Assembly (NCBI GenBank): GCA_040758525.1
Contig: JBFLVQ010000377.1
Coordinates: 1-9,235, forward strand
Reading direction: 5' to 3'
DNA length: 9,235 nucleotides
From: JBFLVQ01 sp040758525
GTDB lineage: Bacteria > Acidobacteriota > Blastocatellia > Chloracidobacteriales > JADJPF01
Shown: positions 5,729 to 9,235 of the stretch, one piece after another
Position numbering within the stretch: the first letter of the stretch is position 1
Layout of the letters: each line of letters starts with the position of its first letter
The notes under the pieces: generated by a model
The model's input: the letters and a program-made list of their open reading frames with translations, nothing else
Database searches by the model: none
What the model was told of the DNA's origin: nothing
Program-made: the position numbers and the translations under genes

Positions 5729-6574
5729 ATGAATCGACTTAAAACCGTTATGCTGCTAGCGACACTAACCGCCCTACTGCTATTGGTAGGACAGGCGCTG
5801 GCGGGTCAAAGCGGTCTAGTGATCGCGCTGGTATTCGCAGGTTTGATGAATTTTGGCACTTACTGGTTATCAGATAAGATCGTATTGCGTATGTATGGTG
5901 CCCAACCTATTAGCGAAACCGCCGCGCCCAATCTATATGCTATTGTACGTGACCTGGCAGATAGACAAAACTTGCCTATGCCTAAGGTCTATATAATTCC
6001 TGAGGCAACCCCTAACGCTTTTGCCACTGGTCGTAACCCACAACATGCCGCAATAGCCGTCACTGAAGGGTTAATACGCCTACTTGATAAGAATGAACTT
6101 GCTGCCGTTATTGCTCATGAACTTGGTCATGTGAAGAATCGTGATACTCTGGTGATGACGGTTGCCGCCACAATTGCGGGAGCATTAAGTATGCTCGCCA
6201 ACACCGCAATGTGGAGTATGATGCTAGAGGGGAGAAATTCACATGATAATGATGAAGAGAGTCCATTAGCAGGATTGATTAGCATCATTGTTGCACCGAT
6301 CGCGGCAGTGCTAATTCAAATGGCAATCTCACGATCAAGAGAATTCCATGCTGATGAGACCGGCGCCGAATTGTGCGGCAACCCGCTAGCACTGGCCAGT
6401 GCATTAAATAAGATTGAGGCTTGGAGCCAGCGTATACCAATCTCTACAGGTACACCTGCTACCGCTCACCTATTTATTATCAATCCTTTTACACGCAGTA
6501 GTCTGGCACAACTATTCAGTACCCATCCACCTACCATAGCACGTATTAAACGTCTACAGGCATTAGTCCATTAA
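5729..6574 (+). CDS. htpX: HtpX-type membrane zinc metalloprotease (M48)
   Basis: HtpX is an inner-membrane protease that cuts misfolded membrane proteins; in E. coli it shares this role with FtsH. The 281-residue length is normal. Two hydrophobic segments (about 6-25 and 29-47) precede the catalytic domain, which has the zinc motif HELGH at 130-134 and the third ligand Glu205 in SREFHADETGAEL. Two further hydrophobic segments follow (about 141-164 and 179-200). The conserved TPNAFATGRNPQHAAIAVTEG is at 94-114, and the C-terminus has the THPPTIARI motif at 265-273. Active-site residues are complete. The ATG at 5729 follows a strong AAAGGAGGAG (5714-5722). Expression is predicted to be controlled by the manganese riboswitch and terminator immediately upstream, an unusual arrangement for htpX. 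The next gene, polX, converges on it, so htpX is probably monocistronic. Confidence 0.96.
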   Translation: MNRLKTVMLLATLTALLLLVGQALAGQSGLVIALVFAGLMNFGTYWLSDKIVLRMYGAQPISETAAPNLYAIVRDLADRQNLPMPKVYIIPEATPNAFATGRNPQHAAIAVTEGLIRLLDKNELAAVIAHELGHVKNRDTLVMTVAATIAGALSMLANTAMWSMMLEGRNSHDNDEESPLAGLISIIVAPIAAVLIQMAISRSREFHADETGAELCGNPLALASALNKIEAWSQRIPISTGTPATAHLFIINPFTRSSLAQLFSTHPPTIARIKRLQALVH

Positions 6575-6579
6575 TTGAT

Positions 6580-6632
6580 TGCGAATTGCAGATTGAGCGA
6601 GATATTAATAAATCCTCAATCTACAATTCGCA
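6580..6632. repeat. Long imperfect inverted repeat between convergent htpX and polX
   Basis: TGCGAATTGCAGATTGAG (6580-6597) and its near-perfect complement at 6615-6632 differ at one base pair in 18 and enclose a 17-base A/T-rich loop. A third partial copy, CTCAATTTAC (6639-6648), matches nine of ten bases of the right arm and overlaps the polX stop codon. On RNA of either strand it would form a strong hairpin, so it may end both transcripts. However, no T-tract follows on either side. The GCGAATTG-rich sequence also resembles dispersed intergenic repeats; copy number elsewhere cannot be judged from this window. Confidence 0.7.
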
Positions 6633-6644
6633 TAAGCTCTCAAT

Positions 6645-8393
6645 TTACGCAACCGATGATAGTTTTGTGCCGTGAGTACGGTGTCGCAGCCAACGACTCA
6701 GTTTGGCCCAAGACCAAGTATTGATCACCGATTCTGGACGTATCCAACCGCGCCGCGCTTGATATATTCCATAGCGTATCTGTTCTAGGTGAGTAGTATG
6801 GTGTGCATCTGAATCGATTGCCAGTAACACACCCGCCTCTTGTGCAGTACGTGCCATTGTCTCATTTAGATCGAGTCGATAAGGCGAAGCATTTATTTCC
6901 AGCGCTACACCAGCAGCAACGGCACTAGCAATTACACGCTCAAAATCGAATTCTACTGGGGCACGGCTGCCTATATGCCGAGTAGTAGGATGACCAATGA
7001 TATGTACATAAGGATTGGCAATAGCATCCAGTAGTCGGCCTGTCATACGATCACGATTCTGCTGAAAGGCAGAATGGATAGAAGCAACAATAACATCTAG
7101 GCGTGCCAATACCTCATCAGGATAATCTAATCGTCCATCTGCGAGTATGTCTACCTCACTACCGATAAGTATATGTGGTGCACGATTGCCACGGCGTACA
7201 CGCAATTTTTCAATCTCTTCAATCTTCTTTTCTAACCGCGCTAGCTCTACTCCATGCGCGATCTTTACTGAAGGCGAATGATCGGTCAGGGCAATATATT
7301 GATAACCTAGCACCGCTGCTTGTTCAACCATCTCTTCAATTGTCGATTTGCCATCTGAATAGGTAGTATGAGTATGTAGATCCCCACGTAAATCTGCTAG
7401 CTCGATCAGCACTGGCAGATTATGTGTTAATGATGCTTCGATCTCACCACGATCTTCTCGTAATTCTGGCGGCATCATTTTTAACCCTAACAATCGATAT
7501 ATATCTTCCTCTCTGTTTCCTCCTAACCGACGTGTGCCACGAAATATTCCATACTCATTCACCTTTAAACCATGGGCAAGCGCAATCGTGCGTAGATGTA
7601 CATTATGCTGTTTCGAGCCCGTGAAATACTGTAGGGCTGCGCCATAAGACTCCTCTGCAACCGCACGTATATCTACTTGTAGACCGGAATCAATGATAAC
7701 AGAGGCACGTGTATCTCCCAATGCCAGTACCTGTCGAACGATTGGTAGTTTGGCAATCTGTGCTAATGCTTGTGTGCTGTCTTGCGAGATAATTAGCAGA
7801 TCTAGATCACCAATTGTTTCTCGCCGTCGCCGTATTGAACCAGCCGCTTCTGCATGCTCGACCAATGAGATTTTACGTACTTCATCGAGTAGTTTCTCTG
7901 CCAATGGAAGCGCAATACCAATGGATAATCGTTGCTGGCTGGCCTTCCATAGTTTTATCCCTCGTTGCAGGTTTTCAACCCTCTTCTTTCCAAAACCATG
8001 CAACTCCAGCAGTGCATCAGAAGTTAATAGTCGTTCTAGATCTGCTAGGTTCTTGATATGAAAATTCTCGTATAACTGCGCAAGCGTCTTTGGCCCTAGA
8101 CCAGGGATATCCATTAGCGCAATCAATCCTTCAGGAACGCCGCGAGATTCCCTCTCATAGCGCTCTATTCTGCCATATTTAATGTACTCTGTAATCATCG
8201 CGGCAAGATCTTTACCGATGCCAGGAATCTCTTGAAGCTTACCAGCCTGGGCTAGTGTGATCAGATCTTCGCCCAGTTCTCTTAATGAAGTGGCAGCTCG
8301 TTGATAGGCAAGGATACGAAAATGATCTGCACCTTTGAAGGCAAGCAGCTTAGATATCTTTTCGAAAATTTCCGCGATCTCTTCGTTAACCAT
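6645..8393 (-). CDS. polX: Family X DNA polymerase with PHP domain (PolX)
   Basis: Bacterial PolX fills short gaps in base-excision and end repair, and its PHP domain has 3'-5' exonuclease or phosphoesterase activity. The 582 residues match the usual length of 570-590. An N-terminal 8-kDa-like region (1-85) carries the helix-hairpin-helix EIPGIGK at 55-61. It is followed by DIPGLGPKT (95-103) and ELHGFGKKR (130-138). The nucleotidyltransferase core has GSIRRR (185-190), the metal-binding Asp196 and Asp198 in GDLDLL, Asp241 in VDIRAV, and YFTGSKQHN (256-264). The PHP domain has DLHTHTTYSDG (338-348), TDHS (370-373), GSEVDI (411-416), SIHSAF (439-444), HIIGHPTTR (464-472) and DSDAHH (527-532), so the metal-binding set looks complete. 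The ATG at 8391-8393 has an AGGA about nine bases upstream. The gene stands alone, convergent with htpX and divergent from the adenosine-specific kinase gene. Confidence 0.96.
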   Translation of the reverse strand: MVNEEIAEIFEKISKLLAFKGADHFRILAYQRAATSLRELGEDLITLAQAGKLQEIPGIGKDLAAMITEYIKYGRIERYERESRGVPEGLIALMDIPGLGPKTLAQLYENFHIKNLADLERLLTSDALLELHGFGKKRVENLQRGIKLWKASQQRLSIGIALPLAEKLLDEVRKISLVEHAEAAGSIRRRRETIGDLDLLIISQDSTQALAQIAKLPIVRQVLALGDTRASVIIDSGLQVDIRAVAEESYGAALQYFTGSKQHNVHLRTIALAHGLKVNEYGIFRGTRRLGGNREEDIYRLLGLKMMPPELREDRGEIEASLTHNLPVLIELADLRGDLHTHTTYSDGKSTIEEMVEQAAVLGYQYIALTDHSPSVKIAHGVELARLEKKIEEIEKLRVRRGNRAPHILIGSEVDILADGRLDYPDEVLARLDVIVASIHSAFQQNRDRMTGRLLDAIANPYVHIIGHPTTRHIGSRAPVEFDFERVIASAVAAGVALEINASPYRLDLNETMARTAQEAGVLLAIDSDAHHTTHLEQIRYGIYQARRGWIRPESVINTWSWAKLSRWLRHRTHGTKLSSVA

Positions 8394-8545
8394 AGGTCAT
8401 ATTCCTAATTTAGGGTAACAGACTCGACACTATCTCTATCAATTAACCCTTCTGCTTGTAGGATTGCAACATCGGTGCCAATGTTTTATCGTTTATTATA
8501 ATAACGAATAATCTTAGAGTTTATCTTGAGCAGGAGTAGTGTCAT
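8394..8545. promoter_or_regulatory. Divergent polX / adenosine-specific kinase control region with symmetric -10 palindrome
   Basis: The perfect 12-bp palindrome TTATTATAATAA (8493-8504) contains TATAAT on both strands (8497-8502 rightward, 8495-8500 leftward). For the rightward gene, GTGCCA (8475-8480, four of six -35 bases) lies 16 bp before it, giving a predicted start near 8509 and a leader of about 37 nt. The leftward -35 candidate, TAAACT (8518-8523, 17 bp spacing), is weak. A short AACAT/ATGTT inverted repeat (8468-8472, 8481-8485) flanks the rightward -35 box. The rest of the region shows nothing else I can interpret. Confidence 0.45.
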
Positions 8546-9028
8546 ATGGAACTGAAAAGCGCCAAAATAGAGATTCCCGAAGGCGGCAATATAATCGTTG
8601 GGCATGCGCACTTTATTAAAACGGTCGAGGATCTTTATGAGATTTTGGTCGGCGCATCGCCACATGTAAAGTTTGGCGTAGCCTTCTGTGAGGCTTCTGG
8701 ACCATGCTTGATACGTGTTAGTGGCAATGATGAGACATTACAAGAGATCGCTGTGAAGAATGCACAAGCAATAGGGGCTGGACACACTTTTGTGATTCTG
8801 CTTAAAGAAGGCTATCCTATCAATTTTCTTAATGCGATCAAAAGTTGCCAGGAAGTCTGTACTATTCATTGTGCAACTGCCAACCCGGTCGAGATGATTA
8901 TTGCCCAAACTGATCAAGGACGAGGAATTCTTGGCGTCATTGATGGGGCTTCACCAAAAGCAGTAGAGGGCCCACAGGATGTTGAGGCAAGGAGATCATT
9001 ACTACGCAGATTCGGTTATAAGCTCTAG
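8546..9028 (+). CDS. Adenosine-specific kinase family protein (DUF355, PF04008)
   Basis: The 160-residue product is soluble and matches the small DUF355 family along its whole length. Hallmarks are GAGHTFVILLKEGYPINFLN at 77-96, EVCTIHCATANPVE at 103-116 and QTDQGRGILGVIDGASPK at 121-138, with a glycine-rich, cysteine-containing N-terminal half (FGVAFCEASGPCLIR at 43-57). The family is named adenosine-specific kinase from work on an archaeal member and is frequent in archaea and thermophilic bacteria. The reaction in this organism is therefore only inferred. It could take part in purine salvage, but no salvage gene is adjacent. The ATG at 8546 has AGGAG at 8532-8536 with nine bases of spacing, a good site. 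Its promoter is probably the one at 8475-8502. A short gap separates its stop from the convergent YHS gene. Confidence 0.87.
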   Translation: MELKSAKIEIPEGGNIIVGHAHFIKTVEDLYEILVGASPHVKFGVAFCEASGPCLIRVSGNDETLQEIAVKNAQAIGAGHTFVILLKEGYPINFLNAIKSCQEVCTIHCATANPVEMIIAQTDQGRGILGVIDGASPKAVEGPQDVEARRSLLRRFGYKL

Positions 9029-9083
9029 TCTGCAATAGTAACTCTTTTATTACCCCTACCTGGTTGGCAGAATAGTGCCGCAT
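9029..9083. other. Short gap between convergent genes
   Basis: These 55 bases separate the adenosine-specific kinase stop from the YHS-gene stop. I see no hairpin with a T-tract on either strand, so no intrinsic terminator can be called. A CCGCA/TGCGG dyad (9079-9083 with 9093-9097) straddles the end of the YHS gene but lacks a T-run. Confidence 0.4.
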
Positions 9084-9235
9084 CTAGGCATGTGCGGACT
9101 GTTGATCAGTATAATGGTGTGGGTTCTGCTCAAAGAGGTGTTTACAACTGGATGAACAGAAGTAATAAGATTGCCCTTGGTAATTGATCGCCTCGACCGC
9201 CTGTTGTTCATCTAGCTCGATACCGCAGACAGGAT
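9084..9235 (-). CDS. YHS domain protein (N-terminus missing, cut by right edge)
   Basis: The last 49 residues and stop of a leftward gene are visible; the start lies beyond the right edge. The sequence begins PVCGIELDEQQAV, continues with NYQGQSYYFCSSSCKHLFEQ and ends ...NPHHYTDQQSAHA. It is a nearly complete YHS domain: the CG of the DPVCGM-type motif, YYFCS, the second and third cysteines four residues apart (CSSSC), and the closing F...NPHHY. YHS domains bind metals such as copper and occur alone, at the N-terminus of copper-transporting P-type ATPases and in other metal proteins. Because the domain is at the C-terminus here, it is either a stand-alone small protein or the tail of a larger one, not the N-terminal domain of an ATPase. 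The gene was too short for routine ORF calling because it is truncated. Confidence 0.8.
   Translation of the reverse strand, partial: PVCGIELDEQQAVEAINYQGQSYYFCSSSCKHLFEQNPHHYTDQQSAHA

Noticed and set aside
7693..8061. A 122-codon rightward open frame opposite polX.
   Set aside because: It is serine/arginine-rich, has no family resemblance and lies fully antisense to well-conserved PolX sequence; it is a shadow frame.
9079..9097. CCGCA/TGCGG hairpin near the end of the YHS gene, considered as a terminator.
   Set aside because: Only five base pairs, inside or at the edge of coding sequence, with no T-run on either strand.

Overview
The window is ordinary bacterial chromosome of moderate G+C (mid-40s percent by eye). 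It is densely coded, with no mobile element, phage gene, CRISPR array, tRNA or rRNA visible. Gene content (a DUF4149 membrane protein, a DUF309 protein, an exported PQQ-type beta-propeller, a ChaN-like haem-binding protein, a PolX/PHP DNA polymerase and an adenosine-specific kinase) and the exported or lipoprotein products point to a diderm. Acidobacteriota, perhaps a Blastocatellia-like lineage, is my tentative guess; no rRNA or marker phylogeny is available to confirm it.

Layout from left to right. Positions 1-2391 hold a leftward operon, guaA > DUF309 > DUF4149 (the last runs off the left edge), read from a good sigma70-type promoter at 2440-2469 whose -35 box sits between the arms of an 8-bp dyad. 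Divergent from it, an exported beta-propeller gene (2495-3700) runs right and meets a leftward ChaN/Tiki-superfamily gene (3697-4668) with overlapping stop codons. A 229-bp divergent region with two tandem 9-bp palindromes one helical turn apart separates the ChaN-like gene from a rightward lipoprotein Cu/Zn superoxide dismutase, sodC (4898-5485).

Between sodC and htpX lies the most interesting element: a promoter, an RNA that I recognise as a yybP-ykoY (Mn2+-sensing) riboswitch aptamer (5564-5673), and a strong intrinsic terminator that shares sequence with the 3' side of the aptamer. The terminator ends just before the ribosome binding site of htpX, a membrane M48 zinc metalloprotease (5729-6574). 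This predicts Mn2+-dependent antitermination of a membrane-protein quality-control protease. That is not one of the usual targets of this riboswitch class (Mn exporters, TerC-like proteins, P-type ATPases).

The right part contains a long imperfect inverted repeat between the convergent htpX and polX genes, the leftward polX (6645-8393), and a divergent intergenic region with a perfectly symmetric TATAAT-containing palindrome. These are followed by the rightward adenosine-specific kinase gene (8546-9028) and the C-terminal end of a leftward YHS-domain protein cut by the right edge (9084-9235).

Taken together, the middle of the window (ChaN-like protein, SodC, Mn riboswitch, HtpX) looks like a neighbourhood for envelope, metal and oxidative stress, flanked by housekeeping nucleotide and DNA-repair genes. 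That functional grouping is inference from position.
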